Assembly: GCF_026914185.1 (NCBI RefSeq)
Contig: NC_070575.1
Coordinates: forward strand, 1,922,001-1,986,000
DNA length: 64,000 nt
Reading direction: 5' to 3'
Origin: Puccinia triticina
Lineage: Eukaryota; Basidiomycota; Pucciniomycetes; Pucciniales; Pucciniaceae
The notes under the pieces were generated by a model, which saw only the letters and a list, made by a program, of their open reading frames with translations, had not been told where the DNA came from and did not search any database. The position numbers were made by a program, and so were the translations under genes. Numbering within the stretch: the stretch's first letter is position 1; each line of letters begins with the position of its first letter. Of the stretch, positions 34,357 through 45,401 are shown one piece after another.

Positions 34357-35167
34357 ACACTGGAGGACTTCCCTTTGGTTTACAAGGCTGTAAAGTCAGA
34401 TCTGGCACTTTTGAAGCCAGATCTGCATCACCTTATAGTTTTAGCTTTAGAAGCTTTTCTGCAGGCTTGAGATCCCAGAATACCTGCCAGATTTACAACC
34501 CCAGGTATTCCAGCAACTCAGCCTCATCCCCCATTGAATTAACCCAGTCATTGAGAGTACACATCTCCCTTGATGGCTGGTACATACCAGTCATTGAGAG
34601 TACACAACCTTCTTGATGGCCAGTACAGACCTTTCATTGAGAGTGTACATCTGTACCGGCCATTGAGAGGGCTGTGTCCTCTTGATGAACTGTCTGTACC
34701 AGCCATCAAGAGCTGTTTCCTATTGATGACCGGCCTTTACCAGCCATTGAGAGGAAACATCCATCTTGATGACCTGTCTGTACTGGGAATCAAGAGGGTA
34801 GGCCATAAAGAGTTTTGAGTCCTCTCAATGACCATTTTTGTGTCCTCTTGATGGCCTACCCCCTTGATGCCTGGTACAGACCAGTCATCAAGATTGATGT
34901 GTCCTCTTGATGGCTGGTACAGAAGGCACATCTGCACCAGTCATTGAGAGGGTTGCGTACTCTCAATGGCCGGTCTGTACCGGGCATCAAAAGGGTTGAG
35001 TCCTCTTGATGACTGGTCTGTACCAGTCATCAAGAGGGATGTGTCCTCTTGTAGTTTGATCTAGCTGCTAAAAAGTGCATGTAAAACCGGAGTGTAAAAA
35101 TCTGGCTTTACAAGTGCCAGATCTGACTTCACAAGGCCTTGTAAATCAAAGGGAAGGCCTCCAGTGT
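34357..35167. mobile_element. TIR element with internal palindrome array, 811 bp
   Basis: The left end ACACTGGAGGACTTCCCTTT and the reverse complement of the right end ACACTGGAGGCCTTCCCTTT match, and the arms stay alignable for about 70 bp (through GTCAGATCTGGCACTT). Between them, 34545-35050, is an array alternating CAGTCATTGAGAG and CTCTTGATGGCTGGTAC words in both orientations. No target duplication or gene was found. Class II non-autonomous is inferred from the structure. Confidence 0.65.
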
Positions 35168-36215
35168 ATTGGTCTCTTCATGTACACACAGGAGCGATTG
35201 GGAGAAATCTCACTGTTCCAAGAACAACAGCTCAAGTCCATTGTTCACAGAACCCGGGGGATGTTTGAGGGGTGTGAGGGTCCCAAGGCTGTTGAGACAA
35301 CCCCCTCTCAATCCACATTTTCTTGCAATGTTGGGCCAATTGTTCCAAGGACATACCCTTGCCCAACGGTCCCAGAACAATGGCAAATAGGACAAATGTC
35401 CCATGAACATTCTATACATGGTTTTCAAACTGCTCACAGAATGTTCAACTGGAATTGTTGAGGCAAGGTTGGGCCTCAAGATGCCTGTTTGCCCAATGAC
35501 GTGCCAGAGGGTCAGAAGATTATCAGGGGAACGTTGGCTGTGATGTCATACCAATGTTCCCAGTGGATAACTTTACACACATCCAAAAACGTTCTGGATG
35601 TGAATTGTGAGCCTCTGAAGCCTCAGAGCAAAATTGGGAGGAAGTTTTTTTTCTGCGAAAAAAACAGATGCACCCTTTGGAGATCAGTGAGATGTTTATA
35701 CTTGTGTTGAGGTCCAATTGCAACAGATGGTGGTGCAGTGGTCATGATCACCCCTTCTCTTCAGCTTGCATGAGGCAGCTGAAGGAACAGGTCTGTTGTT
35801 CAAGACCAATGGTGGGCATGTTCTTTTTGGAGCATTGCGCGTTGGTGCTGGCTGAAGCTCTCAACATTCCAAGAGCAATCAGCCAACATCCTTCCACCGG
35901 CCAACATGCAAGTGGCTGGTTGGGGCTAGCTTAAATAAGCCTCTCAAATGGAGGGTTTGGGGGACACCGCCCGGAGGGCTCTCCGCAGGAGAGGCTTGCA
36001 CCTAATGTCTGAAGTCTGGCAGGGAAAGGAAGGATATTCAACGCCAAAACCACTAAATAATTATTTAAAAGTCAGCAAAATATGTACAAAAAAACCAAAT
36101 AGACAGTTTCATTGGCAATGCTGATGCGCACCCTCACCCAAAAGTTGGAGCAAAAAGCTCCAAAACTGATTGAAGGAATCCGTTTTGAAGGTCAAAGGAA
36201 TCCTGAAGGATATTA
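35168..36215. other. No recognised gene
   Basis: Short open frames (for example 35075-35461) show no family or splice support. At 35935-36000 a GC-rich piece (GGAGAGGCTTGCACC) recalls the repeat at 36785 and 63155. Confidence 0.3.
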
Positions 36216-36416
36216 GGGGGGTTCACAATACAATAAAAATAAAACTTTAGAGCCAATTTTAAGGCCTTTACAGACATTTTTTTAAAAAATGAAGAACACC
36301 CTCTGATTGCCAGGGGACACCTAATCCTTTACATCCTGCCATATTTTTAAAAAGTTGTTGATAAAGGCCTTAAAATTGACTCTAAAGTTTCATTTTTATC
36401 CTATTGTGAACCCCCC
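36216..36416. mobile_element. TA-target MITE, nearly complete hairpin (201 bp)
   Basis: Left end GGGGGGTTCACAATACAATA, right end the reverse complement of GGGGGGTTCACAATAGGATA. Arms match for about 55 bp (through TCAATTTTAAGGCCTTTA) with few mismatches. TA flanks both ends. Mariner-type is inferred from the TA target. Confidence 0.75.
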
Positions 36417-37117
36417 TATTACATTGCTCTGAAGATCCATTTTTGGATTTTCTGATAATATATGCAATTGAGTTTCCTATCTGCAACAAAAAGCAACACT
36501 ACATGTGTCGGATCTGCGGGTTTGCGGATCCAGGATCCACCAGGCATGATGGTTGCACATCCTTAGTTTACATTTCTTCATGTTTCTTTTTTTTTGAAAC
36601 ATTAGTACAGTGCAAATGGTTTGGATTGAGGAGATGAGACTGGTGCCAAATGAAATCTGAGGTCCAGAAGTATCTTTTGGCTCTGGGGCAGGTCCACAGG
36701 ACCTGAGGGGGAGGCTGGCTGAGGCTTAATATTTTCCCTCCAGCCATTTGTGATTTCTTTCCCAGCCAAAATTTTGACATTACGCGCAAGTCCCTCCCTG
36801 CGGGAGGGGGTGCTTCGCAGCCAGCCACAGCAAGCCTCTCACCAGGGGGGACTTGTGTTAAGTTAGGGTTGGGGAATGTTCCTCAACCCTTTCATGGAAG
36901 TGTTCCCAAAACGGTAGTAGAACCCTAACCTCAGATACCAATTGGCGTATTGATTGTCTTGACTGCGTGAGAACCTTGCTCGCTAGGCAGGAGCGAATAG
37001 TTCACCAAACAGTCCCACCCCCCATTCTCAGGACGTTGAGATGGGCTGTGGCGTAGATTCAAGTTCTACACTGCCAGGGGGTTTGTATTGGTGACAACCC
37101 CTTGGGATAAGGTTGAC
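36417..37117. other. Gene-free stretch with a repeat shared with 63155
   Basis: Nothing coding recognised. At 36785-36870 a GC-rich segment (GTCCCTCCCTGCGGGAGGGG ... CACAGCAAGCCTCTCACC ... ACTTGTGTTAAGTTA) is repeated in inverted orientation at 63155-63237. Confidence 0.5.
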
Positions 37118-37258
37118 TGGGGGTAACCAATGTAAGATTGGCCTCCCAGACTTATATTGGCGGGGCCTACCAATACATTTTCCCTTTGTTTTAATGTATC
37201 GGTGGGCCCCGCCGATATAAGATCGGTCTCCCCGACCGACATTATATCAGTTGCCCCC
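37118..37258. mobile_element. Hairpin MITE-like element, 141 bp, 7-bp flank repeat
   Basis: GGTTGAC lies on both sides (37111-37117, 37259-37265). The ends TGGGGGTAACC and GTTGCCCCC are inverted, and the core arms CTTATATTGGCGGGGCC and GGCCCCGCCGATATAAG pair around AATACATT/AATGTAT. No coding capacity. Confidence 0.55.
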
Positions 37259-37801
37259 GGTTGACCTCACCGCGGGGGCTTGCAACCGATGCAACCCCTT
37301 TCACAGTGCCACATGGTTTTGGCGGGTTTACGGTTTTGGTGGGTTTACGGAGTTTCAAGGTGGATAGTTTGCAGCAAATTATTAATGGTAGCAGTATCCC
37401 GTGCGGGATATCCGGTAGACAATCCGGGATATCTGGTAAAGGACTGTGGAGGCTAGTGAAGCACACCAGATATCTGAGATCCGAGGTTCTCAAGCCTGCG
37501 GATATGGACGGATACCTTAACATCCGCGGATATTTCTGGACCGTCACCGAAAAGTCCATGGGGACCGCCCAGCCAGCCTACGAGGTGAGGCGGTAGAAAC
37601 GGACACGTGCCTCAGCTCGGGGGAGGGCGCATAAAGGGCAGCAAGGGAGGTCTGGTGCCGGCTCTCCCTGGGAATCCCTCCCCCAGACTGCTCCGTCCTC
37701 TCCCTTTCGTCCCTTCTCAGAGGTCATCCCAGCGCTCCCTCCCAGTTCCTCCTAATTTCCGGAAATATCACTCGGCTCCCCTCTGCCCGTTCCGGATAAG
37801 C
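37259..37801. other. Upstream region of the FUN14 gene
   Basis: No separate gene. Contains two copies of GGTTTTGGYGGGTTTACGG (37315-37350) and GATATC-type inverted words. An open frame in phase with the FUN14 gene extends back to 37607, but its residues look like untranslated sequence, so I start the gene at ATG 37802. Confidence 0.4.
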
Positions 37802-38644
37802 ATGTCCATTACATCAATCACTCCCCAGATGTGGCGGCTCCGGCACCAGATTATCAATCGAACACCAACAGTTCTCACAAGCTCGATCACCAACAGCTTA
37901 AGATTATCCAAGATCGGCAGACCAGCAGTACTCTGCCCAGACTCGAATACCAATCGTTTTCTTCAATGGAATCACAACTTCGACATCCTGAAGGGCCACC
38001 CAAGACTTCAATCAGGCCGACCGGTCTCAATCCCGAGGCAATCCCAATCGTTCAAAACATCAGGGATGAAATACACGAGCTCGCTCGGAATCTTACTAGC
38101 AATAGCCGGCTACCAACTGACGAAACCGGCGATCCAACTCGAGTCAGAACTGTCTCCCGGCCCGATGATCGAGTATCATCAGCAACAGCCAACCGAGCCC
38201 GAGATAGAAAGCCTCTTGAGCGTCCGCAAACTTTCCTTCGGCACACTCACTGGCATCTGTGCAGGCGTGTTCGTCAAGAAAGGGCTCAACTTCTTGGCGT
38301 TTATCTTCGGTGGCGGATTCGTACTGCTCCAAGTGCGCTTTTCTTCTTTTGTTTTTTGAATCGATTCTCAGTCAAACAACAGTTCACTCCGACAACTGAC
38401 TGGCCAAAAAAATTAAAATGAATAAATGAAATAGTATTTACATTCAAGCTCATTGATCAAAATCGATTGGAAGACGTGGGCCCACCGATACGAGTCTAGA
38501 TTCTGGTCGAACAAGGACAATTCTCGATTAGGAGGACCTCCAGCTAAGCCAATCCTCGCCAGGTTTCTCCACTTCTTGACCAGCGATTTCCAGTACAGAA
38601 GCACTTTCACCGTCGGGTTCTTCCTTGGTCTTAGAATCGGGTGA
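37802..38644 (+). CDS. FUN14-domain mitochondrial membrane protein
   Basis: Two exons, 37802-38332 and 38435-38644, with a 102-bp GT-AG phase-0 intron, give 246 residues. The C-terminal half (about 135-246) is a FUN14 domain: LSFGTLTGICAGVFVKKG, then FGGGFVLLQ at the splice joined to YLHSSSLIKIDWKTW, and the closing FQYRSTFTVGFFLGLRIG. FUN14/FUNDC proteins sit in the mitochondrial outer membrane; the animal member FUNDC1 is a mitophagy receptor, and fungal roles are less clear. The N-terminus is basic and Ser/Thr-rich with few acids, suiting a mitochondrial route. The frame is intact. It is the only clear housekeeping gene between 30 and 46 kb. Confidence 0.88.
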
Positions 38645-39257
38645 TAATCCAACCGCAACCCGTAAAAAAATTTGAACAACGAAGATTGTTATTATTTCTC
38701 TTATCAGTTATCCAAAGTGTAATTGTTGTATTTGCAAGAAAGCTTGGACTGGCTCCTTTTTGAAAATTTGGCTGCCCCCAAATTCATGGACATGTGCATT
38801 CGAACATTTAGTATTTTCCCCCTTTCTGCCATCTGACATCAGCTGATTCATGCCATGTATGAAGGCACGGAATCTGCACGATCCAGTCCGGCGGTGGGTC
38901 AGCTCTCACGTGTCGGTCCCGGGTCTCCTATCTCGGTGAGGAAAGAGAGAGGATCCCGGGCCAGTGAGAACCGGAACTGTAGGTGCGCGTCGGTGACAGT
39001 TAAAGTTGGTACCTGTCACCAACTAGGTTAGACTCTATGTACATAAGAGGGAAGTACATAGAAGATAAAGCCTAGTTTTCACATAAGTGCATACCCAACT
39101 CTAACACCATGAAACACTCCGGCAGGCATCATAATTTCAAATCAACATGATTGGTGTCTGGCATCTGTCATTGCCTTTTGCTGTGGGGGTAGCCCATCTT
39201 CGGTCATATCAAACTGATCAATCATTCTGGCCGCACAAAATCCTTGATCCATCCCAC
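38645..39257. other. No recognised gene; possible LTR-like piece
   Basis: At about 38912-39107 the sequence starts TGTCGGTCCCGGG, contains an inverted CCGGGTCTCC / GGATCCCGG pair and a TACATAAGAGGG core-promoter-like segment, and could be a small solo LTR. No target duplication is visible. Confidence 0.25.
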
Positions 39258-39841
39258 CAGCGGTGGGTAGTTACATTACAGATAACGGTAATGTAATGGT
39301 AATGTAACAGTTTTTAAGCCGTTATTGTTACAGTTACTCGTAACGGTGGTGCGCTATGTTATTGCGCCACTGCTTGCACCATTTTTTTCTGTTTGTTACA
39401 TCATCCAGGCCCACGGCGCACCAGATAACAAGCTGATTTCAGCGCCAAAACGGCCCTTGAGGGCTTGTTATTGCATTATCCCACTTTCTTAAATCCACAC
39501 AATGCTAGACCTCTGGATCTAAGTTTTGGGGTGTTTTTTTCTCACAAAATGGCACAAACAGCCCACAAATCTCACAATACATGTTGAAATCCCCAAAGGC
39601 CCGAAAGCCCTATGGATGACCCTCCAGCTGTGCGGCAGCAATGAGCAAAAGTGGGCCAATTGTTAGAGTAGTCCAGGAAGGCCCTAATCAAGTGATTAGT
39701 GGGCTCCCAGGGAGGGGGTAGGACAAAACCGGAGCCCCTGGGGGGAAAATCCGCTGCCAAACCCTCCCCCTTTTAAATAAGCACAGTCATGTTTGTTGCC
39801 CAACAATATCCTGACCGTTGCCCCACACCACCCGCCACGGG

Positions 39842-40006
39842 CTCGTCGCCATCTGCCACAGACTTGTCGCCATCCGCCACAAGCTTGTCGCCATCCGCCA
39901 CAAGCCTGTTGCCACCCGCCACGGGCTCGTTGCCATCTGCCACAGACTTGTTGCCATCCGCGACGAGCTCGTTGCCATGCGCCACGCTCTTGTTGCCATC
40001 CGCACT
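39842..40006. repeat. 21-bp minisatellite
   Basis: About eight copies of CTCGTCGCCATCTGCCACAGA with substitutions. The unit is a multiple of three, so open frames persist in five or six frames. None is credited as a gene on its own. Confidence 0.85.
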
Positions 40007-40144
40007 GTGGCGACTCAGCAATTACCGGAACTAACTCAGGTGTGTCACATTCACCGCCTGCCCTCTGCACCCCACACAAAGCACTGCTCCTCATCACTCC
40101 ATGCCCCTATCCCCGCTATACAAACAGCTTCACCTCGGCTGTTA

Positions 40145-41155
40145 TCCCCGTCCATTTCTTGGGCACGTGTCCAGAAAGCAAGGCTGGCGGCCAACCCAGA
40201 CGTCTTGTCGGAGAAAGAAGCGGCTGTGTTGATGGGCTTGCAGTCCCCCGCTCATTGGCTCGCCGCCGCCGCCAAGAGCCCCAATGGGTCCCCGGGCAAT
40301 CATAACCTCAACGATCTTCAGCTTGGCGCCGAGTAGAGGCCTTGACAAAGCACGCAGCGCCCGTCGCCCTCCAAAGTGGGCGCCAAGTCTTGTAAGTCTC
40401 TCTCTCTCTCTCTTGCTGGCAACGGTGGGCCGCTACGCTACACTACGCTACAGGGCCACTTAGCGTTAGCGTAGCGGCAAAAAGCGCCCACCCATTTTGA
40501 GTAGCGTTAGCGCGCTGTTAGCGCCGCTACGCTGCGCTACGTTTCAGCGGCGCTAACACCGCGCCAATTGTTTGTTAGTGTTCGCGCGCCGCTACAGCGC
40601 TTTTAGCGGAAAAAAAGGCCTTTTTTTCAGCTAAAAGCACTGTGGCGCACCGTAGCGCGCGCTCTTTTGCGCCCTGCGTGTGTAGCGTTAGCGCAATTGC
40701 GCGCATCTGCGCTAACGTTACGTTAACAGCTAAATTAGCTGCGCACCCTTTGCACGTAGCGTTAGCGCAGAAAGGCGCAATTCCGCTAACGCTACGCTAA
40801 AATTTAGCGGAATTCCGCTACACTACGCCACGCTAACGCTATGGTTAGCGTAGCTGGCCCACCATTGTTGCTGGTTATGTTAGGCCCACCTAACGTCGTG
40901 CTGGTGTGTGCAGCCAAAGAGCTCTCGGCATCCGACTGGGACCTGCTTGGCTGGATAAACAACAAGATCTGGGCCCGCACGTCGGCCCCCGCCTCGGACT
41001 TCTTGGGCTCCATCCGCAACGGCCACGCGCACGTCCGGCTCATTGAGGCCCTCACTATGGCCGACTCCGGCCTCTCCATCAGGGACTTCCTTGGCGCCTC
41101 CCATCTCACTCAGCTCGACCTCCATCGCCCTGCTGGCCCGGACACGCCAGGTGCC
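40145..41155 (+). pseudogene. Gene-like GC-rich exons, unrecognised
   Basis: The first stretch (about 40170-40335) reads KARLAANPDVLSEKEAAVLM and LQSPAHWLAAAAKS. A GTAAGT donor follows at 40392. A GTGTGTGCAG acceptor ends at 40912 and the next stretch reads KELSASDWDLLGWINNKIW, RNGHAHVRLIEALTM and DFLGASHLTQLDLHRPAG. The implied intron holds MITE copy 2. The first piece meets TAG at 40334 in its best frame, so the join is not clean. Family unknown. High GC against AT-rich surroundings suggests a host-gene fragment captured by the TIR element. Confidence 0.35.
40420..40867. mobile_element. MITE with 7-bp target duplication, copy 2 (448 bp)
   Basis: Ends CAACGGTGGGCCGCTACGCT and, reversed, CAATGGTGGGCCAGCTACGC. 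Flanked by TTGCTGG on both sides (40413-40419, 40868-40874). The interior is alignable with copy 1 (19300-19796) along most of its length and uses the same GCTACGCTA / TAGCGTTAGCG words, but lacks the long (CTACG)n run. Confidence 0.88.
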
Positions 41156-42086
41156 TCTGGTATACATTCCAAAACAAATTGTTGTGATGTGCTTCTTTTT
41201 CAGAAGGATGGTTAGATTTGAATTTCCACTGTTGTTTCCCTTGCTTCCTGGATAAGCAAAGGGTATATTTCCTACCCAATGTCAAAAACATATTGCACTT
41301 GCTCATAATGTCCTGAACAATTTATTGGTCTCAAGATAGCAAGCAAGGCTTGTTGAACTTCTTCTTCAGCCACAAACCTGCCAACCAATCAGAGGAAAAA
41401 AACCCAGTCCATGACATTGAGAGGTTAACTGTTAACAATAATCAAAATATAATGAATTGAATGTACATACAGAGTTTGAAAATTGAAACAACAAATCAGT
41501 TTTGATAATTCAATTGCCATTCTAAAGCACAGCTCACATGAGGATATTCTAAGTAGCATATCTCAACAGGATGGGATATTTTGAGAGAAGGGGCATATTA
41601 TCCAGACCCTCTGCATCAGAAATAACCCATAGTAATACTGTAATACCACACGGAATCACCAATTGTAGTCAACAAGAGGACAGGAGCTTATTTTGGCACT
41701 TCATAGATGCTTAGTTTTCCTGTTTGCTTCATTCCTCAGCCCCATCATTCAAACCTTTGCTCACCACCAGTCTTCTGAAATTTCATGAAAGGGCCCACAC
41801 AAATTGAGTGGGACACTTGCTGCCTCTGGGGGAAGGCGGGGCTGGGGGCTTGCCAGGGTAAATGGAGTGGGGGGGGGGGCTTACACCCTGCAGCAGCGTA
41901 GCCGCTTTGGCCTCTAGTCCAAGCAATAACGTAGCGTAACGGTGTTGGAAAAAGACCCGTTACGCTATCCATTTGCCACTTAAACAGCCCGTTACTCATA
42001 ACATAACGGGGCGCGGTGGATAACGCAGGTAGTTATGTTACACAAATAGCCCGGATAACGCAATGTAACGTAACTACCCACCGTTG

Positions 42087-42618
42087 AATTCCCACTCATT
42101 CTGGTTGGCCATCCCAACCCTCCTCAATCCCACCAGGTTGTTGAATTATCTCCTGAATTCTCTGCCTCCAATGGATAACAGACAGAGACTCCCCAAGTTG
42201 TCAGAAATCTTGAGCTCTATAGCCCCACAAAGCCAACCATCACTGTACTTTTATGTAAAACCAGCTTCTGGAGTGAGTTTGGCCTCTCTTTCTTCTCTCT
42301 CATCCTTCCATCCAATTTAACTCATGTATTCCTTGCTGCAAAACCTTCTCAACTCAACTGTAGCCAACTGGAATAAAAGCAAGTTTTGCCTCTCTTTCTT
42401 CTCTCTCATCCTTCCATCTGATTCAAATAATATATTTCTTGCAGATCCTTCTCAACTCAACTATAGCACTGCAAGAAAAAGTCAAGCAGTTGACATGCAA
42501 GAACACAAGCCTTTGTCAAGGCTTATTGTTAACCAAGCTTTAATGCACAGTGACTGTGCAGAAAAAGCTTATGTTTGTTTGGGTGGAGCTAGAACAGCAG
42601 TTCCACAGCATTAACCCA
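42087..42618. other. No recognised gene; short tandem duplication
   Basis: GCCTCTCTTTCTTCTCTCTC with CATCCTTCCATC occurs at about 42281 and 42391, followed both times by a CCTTCTCAACTCAACT word; the spacing is about 110 bp. Nothing coding. Confidence 0.4.
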
Positions 42619-43385
42619 CAGGGCTGGACCCTGGCAACGGGGTCAACGGGTATACCCGCCTATCCAACCCGTTGGGTTGGGGGCTGGGAGTTTTTTTTTT
42701 TTTTTTTTTTCAAAAAATACCTGTTAGGTATTATCTGGTATAACATTTGGGCCGCTCCACTGATCTCATGGGTACCAACGGGTATTTTGTCTCAGGTACA
42801 TAAGCCTGAGACTACTTTCAACATCCTTCTTTATTGTGATTTTTAAGGACAACAGTGCCATGGTCTTCCTTCCAAAAAGCATCTGGCCAGTTCTGACCAA
42901 TGGGTTTGACAGCTCTAGGACATTCTGGAGCAAGGCGCACTTAACAAACAAGAATGCTAGATCTAAATTGGCAATAGATTTCTTTATTTTGTACTTGTGG
43001 TTTGGTCACAAGTGATCGGAGCATTACAGGCCTGTCTGGTTTTCTTTGAAACCACTGTACAGTGCAGCTTTTCATTCTCTGGTTTGTCAACAAAATATGC
43101 CCACACCCATGACTTGCGGGCAGGTTGAGGGGCAGCTGATTCCGTCTTTGGATCAATGTCTATCATTGAGTTGTGGGCTGGTTGTTTTGCTAGCTGGTTG
43201 TACATAATCTTCCACGTAGCCAACCCAGAAATGGGATTGAGAACCCGGGTACCCGCGGTTATACTCAACAAATTATGGTCAACCTGCGGGAACCCCCCAG
43301 GTAAAATACCTGCATCTACCCATTTACCCGGCCCATTACCCGCAGGCATTTTCACGGGAGCAAAATCCTTTGGGGTCCAGCCCTA
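42619..43385. mobile_element. hAT-like non-autonomous element, 767 bp
   Basis: Left end CAGGGCTGGACCC, right end the reverse complement of TAGGGCTGGACCCC; both fit the hAT terminal pattern. Eight-base flanks TTAACCCA and GTAGCCCA match at 5 of 8 positions, so the duplication is degraded at best. The ends carry ACGGGTATACCCG and CGGGTACCCGC-type words. A T-run lies at about 42690. No transposase. Confidence 0.5.
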
Positions 43386-43753
43386 GTAGCCCACAGTTCA
43401 ACTGCTAGCAGTTGAGAAATTGTTTCTTGCCAACTGGAATAAAGATTGCCATGAATTTCAAATTTTGTATATCCAATAAAGCAAAAAAGAAGAACAAGCA
43501 AATATAGTTCCTACTTCCCTTTCCAAAAGACTTTATTTTGATGGTGGTGGTTGACTTGATGTTCAAAGAGTTTCAACATCTAGTGGTGGCCACGTGTGAC
43601 CTGTCTGTTGTGAATACAACTCATATTTTTATGAATGTGCTTCAGAAGAAAAAAGTAAAAGCTCTCCTTTCCAATACACAAAATTGATGAAATTGTGTAT
43701 CATTGTGTGAGTGATCTGATCCTTGGTATCAACAATAAAATCTGTCTATGACT
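43386..43753. other. No recognised gene
   Basis: AT-rich spacer between two TIR elements. Nothing supported. Confidence 0.35.
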
Positions 43754-45401
43754 CTATTGGAAATAAGGATCACCAAGTGAACCCGGGTACCCGCGGCGGG
43801 TGCAGGTACCACCTGTTTTTTTTTTGCCCAAAACAGACACCCGCACCCGCACCTGGCACCCGCAGGTGGTTAACACAGGTTTTTATTTGTGGGTACCATG
43901 GGTAACATTTTGTTTTTTACCTTCAAAAACCTTGGAAGACAAGTATTAATAAAACAACAGTGTAGATAAAAGAGGTATCATTTTGTGCATGTAAAACAAC
44001 CAATTAGAGGCAGAGTGTGCATATGTGAAATCTTTAGAAGATGTAAGTATCTGAAAAGAAAGTCCAGTTATAATTCAATTGATAGAATCAGCCGGTAGGG
44101 GATTTCACTTTATTAAGGAATTGGCTTTGATGAGGCCCTGGAGTTGGAAGATAAAAGTCTTGCAGTCAAGACCGTTCCAGCAGATTTTGTGCGTCGGATG
44201 AGAGGGTGAGGATTCCATGGTGGAGGACGGGCTTGAGGAGCTTGAAAAGCTGGGCACCTTAGAACTGAAAGTTTTCTGGAAACTTCGAAGAACAAGGCAA
44301 GCACTCTTGGGGTGACGGCTAGTCCTATGAGGGGTAATTTGCACACATTGGCACACAATTTCCAGCTGGAGTCCAGCCGCAGCTTGGGCAGGATCTGGTT
44401 GATCTGGTCCTGCCTTTGGGTACCTTTTTTCAGACTGGCCACGGTGTCAGAATTTTCAATCTGTTTGATGGTGGCAAATAGGCCAGCCATCCGGTTGTTG
44501 TACTACACTCAACTCAACGGCTGGTAGCTGGGCTGTTTCTTGTAGTCCATCTTTGAATGCCTTTTGCTTGGTAAGAGCATCTGCATCGGTTGCGGATTAA
44601 GGGAGGATTAGCGTAACTAATCCTCCTCGGCAACCGCATTGGGTCCGATTTAATCGGACTAAACTCCTCCCGGGAGTACAATTTGGAGTAAGTGGGAGTA
44701 AAGTTACTCCTCGCTAATCCTGGGAGTAAGCGCTGCATGCAGACACTCCTCCCCACCCAAAAGTATGCACCAAACACAGCTTACATAAGCTGTAGGTGCA
44801 TACCACATACTTACACAGCTTTTTATCCCGCACCGATGCGGCTGCCGGCCGGGATTAGCGCTAATCCGGGAGTAAGCAGATCTGTTACTCCTCGAGTTAC
44901 ACCCGCACCAATGCGGATGCTCTAACAAGTGATAGGCCACCAGAAGGTAGCACTTCTTCACTAGGTGGCCCGTTAGGGATGCCCCCCCCTCTGGATAGCC
45001 AATCATCAGCAGTCCAAATACTAGCCTGGCTGATGGATACACCGTTCTCATGTTGTCACTTCCATCTCCGCTTGTCTGATCACAGCTTTTGTTAGATTGT
45101 AACACACCGCTCTCAAGAAGATACGGTAGGCAAGATGGTGATGTTGAATTCTTGAATGGTGGGGTACCATTTCTTGTAATTGTCTTGAACCGTCTTGATG
45201 CTTGAGGCTTGGCACTGAGAGGTTGATTTCTTCTGACTTGCCTGCAGTCTCTGGATATCAGTGCTACAGCACATTTATCACCTAGGTGGCGGGTGTTACC
45301 AACAGGTACCCGGGTACCTGGTGTTTTTTGCCAAATTTCAACACCCGCACCCACACCTGGCACCGCGGGCGGGTTACGGGTATCACTTGGCAATCCTTAT
45401 T
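43754..45401. mobile_element. TIR element with tacccg-rich ends and a nested MITE
   Basis: Left end AATAAGGATCACCAAGTGAA and the reverse complement of the right end AATAAGGATTGCCAAGTGAT match. Both are followed by GGGTACCCGC-type words. GGA flanks each end, too short to be convincing. Minus-strand open frames inside (44113-44490; 44704-45393 with ARLVFGLLMIGYPEGGASL) are broken by the MITE at 44575-44922 and match no family I know. They may be remnants of the element's own protein. Confidence 0.5.
44575..44922. mobile_element. PIF/Harbinger-type MITE, 348 bp
   Basis: Left end GAGCATCTGCATCGGTTGCG, right end the reverse complement of GAGCATCCGCATTGGTGCGG. TAA flanks both sides (44572-44574, 44923-44925). 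Subterminal GGAGTAA / TTACTCC and GATTAGCG / CGCTAATC words are in inverted pairs. Nested in the 43754-45401 element, so it is the younger of the two. Confidence 0.78.

Larger units (their letters stand above)
39258..42086. mobile_element. Candidate TIR element carrying gene-like exons, 2.8 kb
   Basis: Left end CAGCGGTGGGTAGTTACATT and the reverse complement of the right end CAACGGTGGGTAGTTACGTT match. Subterminal regions on both sides are rich in GTAACG / CGTTAC words. These ends share CARCRGTGGG with the two 7-bp-target MITEs. The flanks (ATCCCAC, AATTCCC) do not form a clean duplication, so the ends may belong to two separate elements. Inside are a 21-bp minisatellite, two GC-rich exon-like stretches and MITE copy 2. 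Confidence 0.5.

Noticed and set aside
38912..39107. Possible small solo LTR
   Set aside because: TG...CA-like ends and a promoter-like core, but no second copy and no target duplication in the window.
39789..40336. Long open frames with Cys/His or Thr/Ala repeats
   Set aside because: They exist in several frames at once because the 21-bp unit is a multiple of three. No frame has independent support.
42611..43391. CCCACAG flanks as a 7-bp duplication of the 42619 element
   Set aside because: It requires an asymmetric right end extended by TAGTAG. The hAT-like reading with a degraded 8-bp flank is simpler.
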